Shown here one piece after another: positions 8,190 through 17,991 of a stretch of 64,000 nucleotides of DNA. The notes under the pieces are model-generated. The model saw nothing but the letters and a program-made list of their open reading frames with translations, was not told the origin of the DNA and made no database searches. The position numbers and the translations under genes were made by a program. The stretch covers positions 38,466 through 102,465 of the forward strand of contig NZ_JALJRK010000012.1 in NCBI RefSeq assembly GCF_024519725.1, read 5' to 3'. This DNA comes from Microvirga sp. Mcv34. GTDB taxonomy: Bacteria; Pseudomonadota; Alphaproteobacteria; Rhizobiales; Beijerinckiaceae. Position 1 is the stretch's first letter. Each line of letters opens with the position of its first letter.

Positions 8190-10415
8190 TCACAACACCT
8201 GCCCGATCGTCGCCAAGAGCTCGCGCTGATCGAACTTCTGCTTGGTAATATAGGCGCTCGCGCCCAGATCCAGACCCTTGCGCACGTCCTCCGGGTCGGC
8301 CCGCGAGGTCATGAGAATCACGGGCAGCGTGGAGAGCCGCGGATCGTTCTTGACCGCCTGCAGCAGCCCGAACCCGTCCATGCGCGGCATTTCCACGTCG
8401 GCGATGACGAGATCGACCATGGCTTCGCCCGAGCGCAGGACGTGAAGGGCATCGATTCCGTCGACGCTGAGAAGGACTTCGTAGCCCTGCGCCTCCAGGA
8501 TGCTCTTCTCGAGCGTGCGGGTCGTGATGGAATCGTCGACGACGAGGATCGTCCGCGCCCGCCGCTCCTCCTCGGGAGCCCACCGGGCGAGCCCGAGGCC
8601 GCTGGCTGCGAGGCTGCCTTCGTTCTTCACCCAATGCTCGACCAGCTTGTCGGGGCTCAGCACGAGGGCCGGCATTTCATTTTCCAGCAGGACGGTGCCC
8701 GAGACCAGGTCGTTGAGCCCGACCGCCTGGATATCGCTGACCAGCATCGTCCGGACATCGTGGAAGGTATTGACGGCGAGCGCGCAGGAGCGGGAGCCGT
8801 GACGGACAAGCACGGCCTTCACGTGTCCAGCCTCGGTCGGGAGGGGGGCATTCGGGGATCCTGTCAGGGCTGCGAGGGCGACGACTGGAACGATAACGTC
8901 CTGTCCCCCGATCTCGATCCGTGCCGTGGGACGGCCTTCCACACTTTCCAGCGAGTCGGCGGTAAGCCGCAGGAGGCGCACCACCGCGTGGGAGGGCAGG
9001 CCGAACATCCGCTCCTCCGCCTCCAGGAGCAGCAGCGGCTGGCGCGCCGCCGTGAAGGGCACGTTCAGCAGAATCTCCGTGCCGTGGGGATAGCGCGGCC
9101 GCATCAGAACGGAGCCCTGCAACTTGCGGGCGGCCTCCGCGACCACGGACAGGCCCATGCCCCGGCCCGAGAGCCGGTCGACCTCGCCGGCCGTCGAGAA
9201 ACCGGGGGCGAAGACGAGGGACAAAAGCTGGTCCATCATCGGCGGCGGATCACCGGCAGCGCGCGGCTGCAACAGCCCACGTTCGATAGCCACCTCCTCG
9301 ATGCGCCCCAGGTTCGGACCCCGGCCGTCGTCGCGGACGGCGATGACCAGGCGGCCGCCGCGGGAGGCCAATTCCAGGGTGACTTCGGCCCGCTCCGTCT
9401 TGCCTTTCGCGAAGCGCTCCTCCGGCGGCTCGATCCCGTGGCTCACCGCATTGCGCAGGAGGTGCATCACGGGATCCTTGAGGGCCTGCAGCACCTGCCT
9501 GTCCGCCTGGATGTCGAGGCCGATGCTGCGCACGTTCACGTCGCGTCCGGCCTTGCGGGCGATTTCGCGGACCATATGGCCGAAACCGCCGAAAACCGTC
9601 TCCGCCGAGACGAGGGAGACGCGGTCGATGTTGTCGCGAACCTGACGTGCCGCCTGTTCGACGGACCAGCTCGACTGCCGCCTGTCCCGGGAGAGGGCCG
9701 ACAGCCTGCGGAACAGCGCCTTCAGCCCCTGGTCGAAATCACGCAGGCGCGGCGCGAAGGAGGGGAGAGCGCGGGAGCCGGTGCCGTCGGAACCGCGCTG
9801 CGCGGTGGAACCCAGCGTGTTGACCTGCGCGTGAAGCTGGTCCCAGCTTCGCCTGAGGCCCCGAACTTCCAGCTCGATCTGCCGCAACGTGTCGTCGATG
9901 CCCTCATTGGCCTGCAACTCGGCCAGGAGCTGATGCATGGAATCGGACAGTTCCTCGATCTGCTCTGTGGCGACACGGAGATAAGCCCCCGTGCCGGCAT
10001 CGGCCTGTGCAGGCGCATCCGTCCTGGGTGCTGCCGGTTCCGGCTCGAGGAGGGCAGGCTTCGAAACCGGCGCCGGTGCTGGTGCCGTCTCCCGCTCCGG
10101 CGGCTTCAGGACGTCCGCGACGAGATCCTCGATGAGGTCGAGGTTCTGCCTCACCGCTGCGATCGTGGGCTCGTCCAGGGATTGCTGGCCATCGAGCACC
10201 TGGGAGAAGAGCGCTTCGAGCTGATGGGCCACTTCCTCCACGGCCGGAAGGTCGACCGCCCGGGCCGCACCCTTGAGGCTGTGCGCCCGGCGAAACACGT
10301 CCGTCAGGTCGATCTCGCCCCCGCCCGCGTGGTCGAGCGCGGTCCGGATCGCCTGAAGATGCTCCCGGTGCTCCGCCTCGAAGGCTGCCAAAAGCTGCTT
10401 GCGAATATCCGTCAC
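8190..10415 (-). CDS. cheA: CheA-type chemosensory kinase with C-terminal receiver
   Basis: Hybrid CheA of 741 residues. It has an Hpt domain (1-105, phospho-His H45 in RRAHSLKGAA), then a linker without an evident P2 domain. The dimerisation/HATPase region follows (about 200-420; HLLRNAVSHGIEPPEERFAKGK and GRGMGLSVVAE). Next come a CheW-like domain (about 440-575) and a receiver (615-741; D673 in VIADVEMPRMDG, K725). Fused CheA-REC proteins are typical of Wsp, Frz and other alternative-function systems rather than flagellar CheA. The gene lies between the MCP gene (27-base gap) and cheB. Confidence 0.94.
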   Translation of the reverse strand: MTDIRKQLLAAFEAEHREHLQAIRTALDHAGGGEIDLTDVFRRAHSLKGAARAVDLPAVEEVAHQLEALFSQVLDGQQSLDEPTIAAVRQNLDLIEDLVADVLKPPERETAPAPAPVSKPALLEPEPAAPRTDAPAQADAGTGAYLRVATEQIEELSDSMHQLLAELQANEGIDDTLRQIELEVRGLRRSWDQLHAQVNTLGSTAQRGSDGTGSRALPSFAPRLRDFDQGLKALFRRLSALSRDRRQSSWSVEQAARQVRDNIDRVSLVSAETVFGGFGHMVREIARKAGRDVNVRSIGLDIQADRQVLQALKDPVMHLLRNAVSHGIEPPEERFAKGKTERAEVTLELASRGGRLVIAVRDDGRGPNLGRIEEVAIERGLLQPRAAGDPPPMMDQLLSLVFAPGFSTAGEVDRLSGRGMGLSVVAEAARKLQGSVLMRPRYPHGTEILLNVPFTAARQPLLLLEAEERMFGLPSHAVVRLLRLTADSLESVEGRPTARIEIGGQDVIVPVVALAALTGSPNAPLPTEAGHVKAVLVRHGSRSCALAVNTFHDVRTMLVSDIQAVGLNDLVSGTVLLENEMPALVLSPDKLVEHWVKNEGSLAASGLGLARWAPEEERRARTILVVDDSITTRTLEKSILEAQGYEVLLSVDGIDALHVLRSGEAMVDLVIADVEMPRMDGFGLLQAVKNDPRLSTLPVILMTSRADPEDVRKGLDLGASAYITKQKFDQRELLATIGQVL

Positions 10416-10442
10416 GACACGCGCATCCCCATCCTCTGCCGG

Positions 10443-12137
10443 TTACAGACGATAGCGCTCGGCGAGGCCGAGAAGCTGCTGCGCAAGGGATGACAGGTTG
10501 GCGGCCGCGGTATCGAGCTGGCGGGTGCCCGCAGCCGTCTGCTGGCTGGCCTGACGGATGTTCTGGAGGGCTCCCATCACCTGCTCGATGCCGAGCTGCT
10601 GCTGGTTGGTCGAGGCGATGATCTGCTGGAAGGTCTGGACGCTTTCCTGGATCTGGCTGGAGATGCCGGTGATGGTCTGCTGGGTGGTGTCCGTGCGCTC
10701 CTTGCCGGCGGCCACGCGCTTCACCGCTTCTTCCGTGAGCATCACGGACGAATTGATGCCGCGCTGAATGTCACCCAGGATCGAACGGACCTGCAGCGTC
10801 GCGTCCTTCGCCTGATCGGCGAGCGTCTTCATCTCGGAGGCCACCACCGCGAAGCTGCGCCCGTTCTCGCCGGCGGCCGCCGCCTCGATGGCGGCGTTCA
10901 GGGCGAGAAGATGCGTGCGCTCGGAAATGTCGTTGACGGACGTGATGATCTCGCCGACCGCCTGCGTCTTCTCGCTCAGGGCGACGATGTTCTCCGCCAC
11001 CGCTTCCGCCTGCTCGCGGATCGCGTCCATGGCGCGGGCCGTTTCCTCGACCGCCTGCAATCCCGAGACACTGGTCTGCGCCGCCGCCTGGGCCGATGCG
11101 ATGACCTCCTGCGCGCGCTTTCCGATCTGGGTTCCGGAATGGGTGATCTCGTCGACCGTTGCGGCGGTTTCCTGCACGGCTGCCAGCTGTTCCTCGACGG
11201 AGGCGGCCTGCTCCTGGGTCGAGGCGCGGATTTCCGCCGCCGCGGCGTTCAGGTTTTCCGTCGCCTCGCGGCTCTGTTGCGCGAGTTGGCGCAGGCCGTC
11301 GACCATGGTGTTGAGCGTGGCGCCGAGATGCCCGATCTCGTCCTTGCCGGCCACGGCCTTCTGGCCACCGAGCTCCCCGCGCCCGACCCGCTCGACGAAG
11401 CTCATGAAGTTGCCGAGAGGGCCCGTAATGGAGGAGCGCAGGGCATAGGTGATCAGGACGCTCAGGAGCGCCGCGACCGCCACGGCCACGATGATCGACA
11501 TCCGGCTCTGCTCATAGACTTCACCGATCCGCCTCTGGCCGATCGTGATCGCTTCGCCGAGAACGCTGCGGGCCTGCACGAGATTCCTGTTCCAGGATTC
11601 GCGGCTGGCGTTGAGGCCGTTCTGGGTCGCGGCGACGGCGGCGAGGTCGTTGCTCTGCTCGGCCGCGAACTGCCTCTCCGTCAAGGTGCGGATCTGGCGC
11701 AGGTCCCCGCTGGCGCGGCTGAAGATTTCCGCGATGCGCCGCCAGGCATCCGCTCTCTGTGTGGTGACCGATCTATTGACGAAGTCGTTGACCGTCGCGA
11801 TGGCCTGCGCCATCGCGGCTTCCGTGCCGACGGCCTGCTGTTCCCAGGCCCGGGTCAGGTCCTCGCCCGATGATTGCTGCTGGCCAAGGGCGCGCAGGTA
11901 GAAGCGGGAGAGAATTTCCTCCCGCAGGCCCCGCATGTTGTTCTGCAGGTCGCCGAGATCCTCGATCTGACGCATCAAGGCCAGATCGCGTGTCACGATC
12001 GTTTCCGTGGACTGGCGGACATCGTCCAGCTGGTTGATGGCATAGACGCAGAGGCCCACCATCAGCGCGACAATGACGGCGAAGCCGAGAAGAATGCGGT
12101 TGGCGATCGAGATCGTCACGTCAGGCTCCAGGAACAA
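10443..12137 (-). CDS. Methyl-accepting chemotaxis protein
   Basis: Membrane chemoreceptor of 564 residues. It has one N-terminal helix (about 10-33), a periplasmic four-helix-bundle-like sensor (about 34-210) and a second helix (about 212-235). HAMP follows (about 236-290). A long coiled-coil signalling domain is built around the conserved hairpin tip [17 protein letters not shown]. No C-terminal CheR-tethering pentapeptide is visible. It is the only receptor in the cluster and so probably its dedicated sensor. The ATG at 12137 overlaps the upstream cheW by 17 bases. A GTG at 12119 (VTISIANR) would begin right after the cheW stop and is an equally reasonable start. The ligand is unknown. Confidence 0.94.
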   Translation of the reverse strand: MFLEPDVTISIANRILLGFAVIVALMVGLCVYAINQLDDVRQSTETIVTRDLALMRQIEDLGDLQNNMRGLREEILSRFYLRALGQQQSSGEDLTRAWEQQAVGTEAAMAQAIATVNDFVNRSVTTQRADAWRRIAEIFSRASGDLRQIRTLTERQFAAEQSNDLAAVAATQNGLNASRESWNRNLVQARSVLGEAITIGQRRIGEVYEQSRMSIIVAVAVAALLSVLITYALRSSITGPLGNFMSFVERVGRGELGGQKAVAGKDEIGHLGATLNTMVDGLRQLAQQSREATENLNAAAAEIRASTQEQAASVEEQLAAVQETAATVDEITHSGTQIGKRAQEVIASAQAAAQTSVSGLQAVEETARAMDAIREQAEAVAENIVALSEKTQAVGEIITSVNDISERTHLLALNAAIEAAAAGENGRSFAVVASEMKTLADQAKDATLQVRSILGDIQRGINSSVMLTEEAVKRVAAGKERTDTTQQTITGISSQIQESVQTFQQIIASTNQQQLGIEQVMGALQNIRQASQQTAAGTRQLDTAAANLSSLAQQLLGLAERYRL

Positions 12138-12720
12138 GAGATGTGGGCAGGAAGGGGCGCAGAAGGCGCTCGGTATCGAGAAGAGAAAGCGTTTCGTCCT
12201 GCCCGTCAGGGCCAGATCGAAGTTTGCCGTAGCCGTTCACCGCGTCGTTGCGGAAACCGGTCGCGTCGTCGCCCGCCAGGGGAAGAACATCCTCGACCGC
12301 ATAGGCCCGCTCGACCCGCAGCGCCACCTGCGGCTGCTCGCGCCGCAGCAGGACGAAGTGCTGGCTCTCGTGCTCCGTGGAGGACGGCTCAAGTCCCAGG
12401 GCAAGGGCGAGATCGACCACGCTGACCAGGCGCCCGCCCCGGCCGAACAGGCCGATCAGGGCTGGCGGTCCGTCGGGAACGGGCATGCATTTCTGGGGCG
12501 GCATCACCTCGGCGACCGCATCGACCGGAAGGCCGAAACGCTCGCGGCCCGTGCCGCAAACCAGGGCGCGAAGCAGGGTTTCCGCCGGAGCCGCGGTTCC
12601 GTCCTTGCGCGCCGCGAGGCGTTCCGTGCGCTCGTCGAGGATGTGCTGCATGCGCTCCTCGGCGGAGCGGACGCGGACACGTTCCATCAGTTTCAGCTTC
12701 CGGCGCGCGGATCTCGCCAC
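12121..12720 (-). CDS. cheW: CheW-domain scaffold protein (second copy)
   Basis: Protein of 199 residues with a basic, helical N-terminal extension (about 1-42) and then a CheW domain (about 45-195). Recognisable pieces are [42 protein letters not shown] and [17 protein letters not shown]. It would couple receptor to CheA. It starts 2 bases after the cheR stop. Two distinct CheW proteins flanking CheR is the WspB/WspD arrangement. Confidence 0.88.
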   Translation of the reverse strand: MARSARRKLKLMERVRVRSAEERMQHILDERTERLAARKDGTAAPAETLLRALVCGTGRERFGLPVDAVAEVMPPQKCMPVPDGPPALIGLFGRGGRLVSVVDLALALGLEPSSTEHESQHFVLLRREQPQVALRVERAYAVEDVLPLAGDDATGFRNDAVNGYGKLRSGPDGQDETLSLLDTERLLRPFLPTSLVPGA

Positions 12721-12722
12721 GA

Positions 12723-14165
12723 TCAGCTCCTGCGCTTGGGCGGTGTCGCCGCTTCGAGGTGGATCCGGATCAGGTTGCGCAGATCCCCGGCGGTCAATCC
12801 GTCGCCCTCGTCGAGAGGATTGTCGTCGGGCATGGCAGCGGCGATGCGGGCCGCATTGGTCAGGGCACGCCGGCCGGGAGCCGAACGACCCTCCGCGAGC
12901 AACAGCAATCCAAGATGGTAATGAGCCATGGCGAAGCTTTTATCGAGATAGATGCTCTTAAGGAAGCTTTTCTCGGCATCGTCCGGCCGTCTGAGCCCCT
13001 GCAGGATAAGGCCATGGTAAAAATGAAGGGCGGCGCTCAGGGGCTCCAAGGCCAGAGCCTTTCGGCAGAGAGCGTCGGCGGCCGCGAAACCGCCCGTATC
13101 GGCGCTCGCCCTGACCTCGTCCAGCAGGGAACCCGATGTCTGGGGAGGAAGAGTGACTTGCGCCCGGGACGGAAACGTCGTGGGCGGAGCGGCGGGGCGC
13201 TGCGGCTTGACCGGCTCGACGCGCCTGGGCGGCGGAAGAAGCGGGACCCAATGCCCCGCGACAGGGCCAGCTTGTTCGACGGAAGACGCTGCTGACGTCG
13301 TCCCCTCGCCGGGGCGATAGGCCACGGTCCCTGGCAGGTTCAGGGTCTGCATCATGGCGGAAAAGGCAGGGTTGGGCTCCGCATGGCCCAGCAGCATCCA
13401 CCCATCCTCCGTGAGACGGTCGCGCAGAGCCTCGACGATCCCGATCACGGTGTCCGGATGGAAATAGATCAGGACGTTGCGGCAGAGGATGAGGTCGAAA
13501 TCGGTGAGCTCGAGGGGGGACGTTCCGTCGAGCAGACTCAGGAGATTGTGCTTCTCGAAACGGACCAGGGAGCGGAATTCAGGCCTGACCTGCCAATGGT
13601 CCTTTCCCGCTTCCAGGAAATACCGCTCCCGTTCCGCAGCCGGCATGGAGCGGAGGGCCCATTTCCCGAACCGCGCCTGCCTGGCGAGGTGAAGGAAGCT
13701 GTCGTTGATGTCGGTGCCGACGATGCTGACACGCCATGTGCCGAGGCGCTCGCCGAGGATCTCCTTGACGAGGATCGCGAGGGAATAGGGCTCCGCGCCG
13801 GTCGAGCATCCTGCGCTCCAGATGCGCAGCCGCTGCGTGCCGCCCTTCCGGTCGATGATCTCCGGCAGGATCGTCTCGCGCAGGGCCGAAAACTGCTCCG
13901 CGTAACGGAAGAAGAATGTCTCGCCGATGGTGATCTCTGCTTCCAGCTTGCCCCATTCCGCCGGCCCCGAGATCGCATCGTCCAGGAGGTTCAGGTATTG
14001 CGTGGAATCGGCGAGGCCCGTGGCGCGCAGGCGCTTGCGCACCCGCTCCCAGAGCAGGTCGTCCTTGTCCTGATAATAGAAATGCCCGGTGCGCTCGATG
14101 ATGCGGCTTTTCAGGTGCGGAAAACCGGGATCGATCAGCGGGACGGCGATGGCGCGTGGGGCCAT
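12723..14165 (-). CDS. cheR: Chemoreceptor methyltransferase CheR with TPR tail
   Basis: Glutamate O-methyltransferase of 480 residues. The CheR N-terminal helices are at about 10-75 and the SAM-binding core at about 80-275. Seen are TIGETFFFR, the SAM-binding RIWSAGCSTGAEPYSLA (113-130) and DLILCRNVLIYF. A Pro-rich linker (about 300-345) leads to tetratricopeptide-like helices at about 365-455. CheR-TPR proteins (WspC type) do not need a receptor pentapeptide, which fits the MCP lacking one. The open frame extends far upstream into other genes; the ATG at 14165 shares one base with the stop of the upstream cheW (TGATG). Confidence 0.93.
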   Translation of the reverse strand: MAPRAIAVPLIDPGFPHLKSRIIERTGHFYYQDKDDLLWERVRKRLRATGLADSTQYLNLLDDAISGPAEWGKLEAEITIGETFFFRYAEQFSALRETILPEIIDRKGGTQRLRIWSAGCSTGAEPYSLAILVKEILGERLGTWRVSIVGTDINDSFLHLARQARFGKWALRSMPAAERERYFLEAGKDHWQVRPEFRSLVRFEKHNLLSLLDGTSPLELTDFDLILCRNVLIYFHPDTVIGIVEALRDRLTEDGWMLLGHAEPNPAFSAMMQTLNLPGTVAYRPGEGTTSAASSVEQAGPVAGHWVPLLPPPRRVEPVKPQRPAAPPTTFPSRAQVTLPPQTSGSLLDEVRASADTGGFAAADALCRKALALEPLSAALHFYHGLILQGLRRPDDAEKSFLKSIYLDKSFAMAHYHLGLLLLAEGRSAPGRRALTNAARIAAAMPDDNPLDEGDGLTAGDLRNLIRIHLEAATPPKRRS

Positions 14166-14671
14166 CAGGCCTCGACCGTCCATTCGCTGAGCCGATCTTG
14201 CGCCTGCCGTCCGAGTTCCGCGAGAGCCTGCTGTTCCTCGGCCATGAGAATGCGTTCGACGGAGAGCAGGTGGACGAGCCGCTCGTCCCATGTGACCTCC
14301 GCCTCGACGCAGCCGTTCAGGGTGCCTTCCTGGCTGACGGGGGACAGCTGCGACGGAGCCACGCTCACGACATCGAGAACCCTGTCGACGAGGAGCGCCG
14401 TCGTCCCAGGGCCGTTGAAACGATCGACAAGGATCAGATGCCGATAGAGGTTCGCCTCGGCGCCATCGTCCGTCCTTCGAAGGCCGAACAGCACATCGAG
14501 CCGAAGCACCGGAACCGCATGGCCGCCCAGGTTGAAGAAGCCCGCGACCGGGCGCGGCAGGGCCGGGGGGCGCCACAGATGGGGCAGGGGCAGAAATTCG
14601 CGCGCGGCGCTTCTGTGCAGGGCACAGGGGGTGCCGCACACGTCGAACACTATGATCTGCAAACTGGCCAT
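14165..14671 (-). CDS. cheW: CheW-domain scaffold protein (first copy)
   Basis: First gene of the chemosensory block; a 168-residue CheW domain. Seen are LQIIVFDVCGTPCALHRSAAREFLPLPHLW, AGFFNLGGHAVPVLRLDVLFGL and ALLVDRVLDVVSV. I chose MASLQ at 14671. Starting at 14707 would add 12 residues unlike the family. The 99 bases upstream to bcsK contain no terminator I can recognise, so read-through from the cellulose operon is possible. Confidence 0.85.
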   Translation of the reverse strand: MASLQIIVFDVCGTPCALHRSAAREFLPLPHLWRPPALPRPVAGFFNLGGHAVPVLRLDVLFGLRRTDDGAEANLYRHLILVDRFNGPGTTALLVDRVLDVVSVAPSQLSPVSQEGTLNGCVEAEVTWDERLVHLLSVERILMAEEQQALAELGRQAQDRLSEWTVEA

Positions 14672-14770
14672 GGATTCGGATCGAGGGAGGAAACCGGGTT
14701 TGGGCACAAGCCCATTCGGCCATTAGATAGGTGCGCGGCGGGCTCTGGCAACCGGCTTGGGCGCCGCTGG

Positions 14771-16903
14771 CTAATACCGCATCTGGCCTGTGACTTCCGC
14801 GATAGCGTTCAATCCGGCGGCGGCTTCCTCGGAATACCCGGTCTGCTGCACGGCACGGAAAACCTTCGCGGCATCGTCGTAACGGCCGAGCTTGAGATAG
14901 GACCAGCCGCGAATGAGCAGGAGGTCGTTCTGCTCCGGGACGATCCGGGCGCGCTCGGTCAGGGCGAGAAGGGTTTCCACGTAGCGCCCGTCCCGATAGG
15001 CCGCCAGGGCCCGCTGCGTCAGGATGGAGGCGCCGAGTTCCACCCGGCGCTCGCGGGTCTGCGGCGCCTCGGCGGCCGCGACGGCCGCCTCGGAGGTCAT
15101 GTTCTTGCGCAGGTAGGCGAGGGACTTGCCGTAGGCCGCTTCCTCGCGGGTGCGGCCGCTGCCGGTGGCGATGGCCTGATCGAAGGCCGCCACGGCTTCC
15201 ATGGGGCGGTTGATCTCCATGAGGCACCAGCCCCGGGTGAGGGCGCTGTCGCCGGTCAGGCCGGCGGGATTGCGCGTGATGGCGCAGCTGCGCCCGAGGG
15301 TGGACCGGGCCTGGCTCTGCCGGCGCCGCACATTGGCTTCCGTCCGAGTGAACGTCTGCTCGGTCTCGACCCGCTCTACCGTCACCCGAGAGGAGGCCGG
15401 GCGGGGCTGTACCGGTGGGGGAGTGCTCTCGGCGGGCTGAGCCGCCGGAACCTGCGCGACGACGGCGGGCGCGGCGACAGGCTGCCGCCGGGCGGCCGGG
15501 TTCGTTCCATCGGCCAGCTCGGCGATGCGCTGCGAGCGGCCGCGCCATTGAGCGACCACCGCGTTGAAGCCGGCACGGTCGTTCAGGCGCTGGGTCGTCA
15601 GGGCCAGCCCATAGGCGGAGGCTTCGTCATCGGCCTTCCAGCCGAGGGCCGTGCGGAACCAATCGCGCGCCGTGCGGATCTGCTCCGTGTTGTAGGAGTA
15701 CCAGCCGAGGGCCTGGGCCGCGTCCGAGAAGCGCTGCGCGGTGACGACCGGGACGATCCGGGCCAGGACCTGCGGCTCAAGGCGCGGCGGCGGGTCCTGG
15801 CTGAGGAGCGCGGTCGCCACGTCGAGATAGATCTTCATATTCTCGGGGGCCCGCTCACGCCATTCATAGGCGAAGGCTTCCGCATCGGCGAGCCGCTCGA
15901 GGGCGCGCAGCGCCATGGCATAGCCTTCCGCCGCCTTCGTTCCGCCGTCCCGGTCGAGGGCGGTCTTGAACAATTCGAGCGCCCGCGCCGGGTTGCCGTG
16001 GTGATAGTTGTACCAGCCGAGGATCAGCACGGGGCCGGCTTCATTGGTGTTCTGGATCATCCGCTCGACCACGGCGAGATCCTCGGCCGAGGCCGTGAGC
16101 TTGCTGTCGAGGGAGGCGCGCTCGACCCGGCGACGGGCGAGTTCGTCCCGGATGGACGTGAAATCGTCCGGGGTTTCGCCGGTCTTGCGTTCGAACTGGA
16201 GCAGGGCGGTCACCTGCGGCTCGGGCAGCAGGGTCAGGGCCTTCTGCAGGGTCGCCAGGCGTTCGCCCGGATTGGCGCAATTCTGCAGGAGATAGGTATA
16301 GACGTCGCGCGTCCGGTTCGGCTGATCCGTCCGGGCGAAGGCCTCCGCCACCCGCCACATCACGTCGACATTCGTGCAGGTCAGAAGGCCCGGGCTTTCC
16401 GTCGCCACCTGCAGGACCGTCCGCCACTGGCCCGTATCGGACGCATTGGTCAGCCGGCGGCGCGCTTCGACCATGTCGAGGGCCGTGACGAGCTCCTCCG
16501 GCGGCTTCCAGCTCGGATCGGCGGTCTGGCGCTCGGTGATGGTGGCCCGGACCTCGGCGATCCGGTCTTCACGATAGAGATTCCACAGGCGCTCGATGAG
16601 CGGGTCGGGGGCCGCGCCCCCGGCGGCGCCGGAGAGCTGCGAGAGGTCGCTCGGCGGCGTCCAGTTGGGATAGAGCGCACGCAACCGTGCGATTTCCGCA
16701 TTCACACGGCGCGTGTCGCCCTGGGACGCGAAATAGCGCAGCGCGGATTCATCGACCTGAGGCTGGGATCCGTTCGCAGGCGGCGTCGGGGGCGGCGGCG
16801 ATCCGGCGGGCGGCTGATCAGTGCCGGTGCCTGTCTGCTGCGCGATGGCTGCGAAGCCCAGGATTGCGACCGCAATCGTTATGGCACTGCCGACGAGACG
16901 CAT
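14771..16903 (-). CDS. bcsK: BcsK-like TPR protein of the cellulose operon
   Basis: Secreted or periplasmic TPR protein of 710 residues. A signal peptide (MRLVGSAITIAVAILGFAAIAQQ) is followed by a Pro/Gly-rich spacer (about 24-48) and then repeated tetratricopeptide-like helices to the C-terminus. A Pro/Ala-rich break lies near 470-500. There is no C-terminal BcsC beta-barrel, so it is not a full BcsC. In type III (Agrobacterium-like) bcs operons a TPR protein called BcsK stands in this position, and that is the basis of the name. It overlaps bcsZ by 25 bases, so translation is probably coupled. Confidence 0.75.
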   Translation of the reverse strand: MRLVGSAITIAVAILGFAAIAQQTGTGTDQPPAGSPPPPTPPANGSQPQVDESALRYFASQGDTRRVNAEIARLRALYPNWTPPSDLSQLSGAAGGAAPDPLIERLWNLYREDRIAEVRATITERQTADPSWKPPEELVTALDMVEARRRLTNASDTGQWRTVLQVATESPGLLTCTNVDVMWRVAEAFARTDQPNRTRDVYTYLLQNCANPGERLATLQKALTLLPEPQVTALLQFERKTGETPDDFTSIRDELARRRVERASLDSKLTASAEDLAVVERMIQNTNEAGPVLILGWYNYHHGNPARALELFKTALDRDGGTKAAEGYAMALRALERLADAEAFAYEWRERAPENMKIYLDVATALLSQDPPPRLEPQVLARIVPVVTAQRFSDAAQALGWYSYNTEQIRTARDWFRTALGWKADDEASAYGLALTTQRLNDRAGFNAVVAQWRGRSQRIAELADGTNPAARRQPVAAPAVVAQVPAAQPAESTPPPVQPRPASSRVTVERVETEQTFTRTEANVRRRQSQARSTLGRSCAITRNPAGLTGDSALTRGWCLMEINRPMEAVAAFDQAIATGSGRTREEAAYGKSLAYLRKNMTSEAAVAAAEAPQTRERRVELGASILTQRALAAYRDGRYVETLLALTERARIVPEQNDLLLIRGWSYLKLGRYDDAAKVFRAVQQTGYSEEAAAGLNAIAEVTGQMRY

Positions 16904-17991
16904 TGCGGATATTTCTCACCAAGCAGGGATTTGGCCAAAAGGTACAGGGTCGACGGATAATAGAGGGTCGGCTCGAAGGTTTTCAAAGCTTCGGGAACGG
17001 GCGTTCCGTCGAGAGCACAGGCCAGAGCCGCGGGCAGGATGGCGTAGCCCTGGTCGGTCAGCCGCTCCCGGACCTGTCCGGTCACCACATTGACCACGGC
17101 AACTCCTTCGTTTTCCGCAGACCAGCGCTGCCTGAGAGCTCTCAGCCACTCCAAATCAGTCATCCCTGCTCTCAACAGGTAAAGCGGTATCCTTAACGAG
17201 TTGTAACCAAACTCGGGAGGAAAGCCATCCGCCGGTTGCGGCTGGAGACCGTTGTGGAGCGAGATCCAGTCGGCCGGGAGCCTGACGCGGCCCGCTACCG
17301 TCTGCTGCAGCAGCATCACGCCGTCGCGCCAGACCCGGTTCCATTCGTACTCGGGCGCCAGGGCGGCCATCACAGGGAAGGCCTCGAAGACCCAGTAGGA
17401 CAGGTTGACGACCGGGCCGTCGGGGCGGTCGGACGCGCCGAAGCCGTGGGCGCCCGGCAGGAGGGTCAAGGATTGCCCGTTACGGGCAAACGTGGTCTTG
17501 CCGATGGCCTTCGCGAGTTTCTGCGCGGCCGTCGTGTAGCGGGGCTCCTGCCAGGCCGCGCCGGCCTTGGCCAGGGCGTAGGCGATGAGCAGGTCGCCGT
17601 CGGTGGCATTGTTGCGGTCCGTCACCCGCGGCTTCGCGGCCGGATCCCATTTCCACGCAGCCAGACCGTCGTCCCGGATGAGAAGCTCGGTGAAGGTGAA
17701 GTTCCAGATCTTCTCGAAGGTGCTCCTGTCGGCGGCCGCCAGGGCGAGCAGAAGCCCGTATCCCTGACCTTCGCTGTGGCTGATATTGCCGTTGGCCGTA
17801 TCGACCACGCGCCCGTTGTCCTCCACGAGGCGCGAGCGGTAGGCCTCCCAATCCGCCTGGGAGATCGTACCAACCAGGTTCAAAGGCTGCACTGACAGGG
17901 TCTGGGAGGATGCCATTGGCGCCATGGCAAGGAAAAAGGTGGCACAGAGCCAGGGCAGGAGCGGGGTGAGACGGCGCATCCTCATTCTCAT
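16879..17991 (-). CDS. bcsZ: Periplasmic endoglucanase BcsZ (GH8)
   Basis: Glycoside hydrolase family 8 cellulase of 370 residues. Such enzymes trim nascent cellulose and are needed for efficient export. The start MRMRMRRLTPLLPWLCATFFLAM gives a clear signal peptide. The GH8 landmark SEGQGYGLLLA carries the catalytic acid Glu (about residue 77). Another is ATDGDLLIAYAL, with the family's conserved Asp. The ATG at 17991 overlaps the bcsB stop as ATGA, which supports this start over the longer frame. Confidence 0.94.
   Translation of the reverse strand: MRMRMRRLTPLLPWLCATFFLAMAPMASSQTLSVQPLNLVGTISQADWEAYRSRLVEDNGRVVDTANGNISHSEGQGYGLLLALAAADRSTFEKIWNFTFTELLIRDDGLAAWKWDPAAKPRVTDRNNATDGDLLIAYALAKAGAAWQEPRYTTAAQKLAKAIGKTTFARNGQSLTLLPGAHGFGASDRPDGPVVNLSYWVFEAFPVMAALAPEYEWNRVWRDGVMLLQQTVAGRVRLPADWISLHNGLQPQPADGFPPEFGYNSLRIPLYLLRAGMTDLEWLRALRQRWSAENEGVAVVNVVTGQVRERLTDQGYAILPAALACALDGTPVPEALKTFEPTLYYPSTLYLLAKSLLGEKYPQCVSSAVP

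Noticed and set aside
12723..15548. A 941-codon version of CheR
   Set aside because: The first half is out-of-frame sequence of cheW and bcsK. CheR homology starts at 14165, where the ATG overlaps the upstream stop.
14156..16960. A 934-codon plus-strand frame over bcsK and cheW
   Set aside because: Antisense shadow of recognisable genes with no ribosome-binding site or domain; same artefact as other long frames in this high-GC window.
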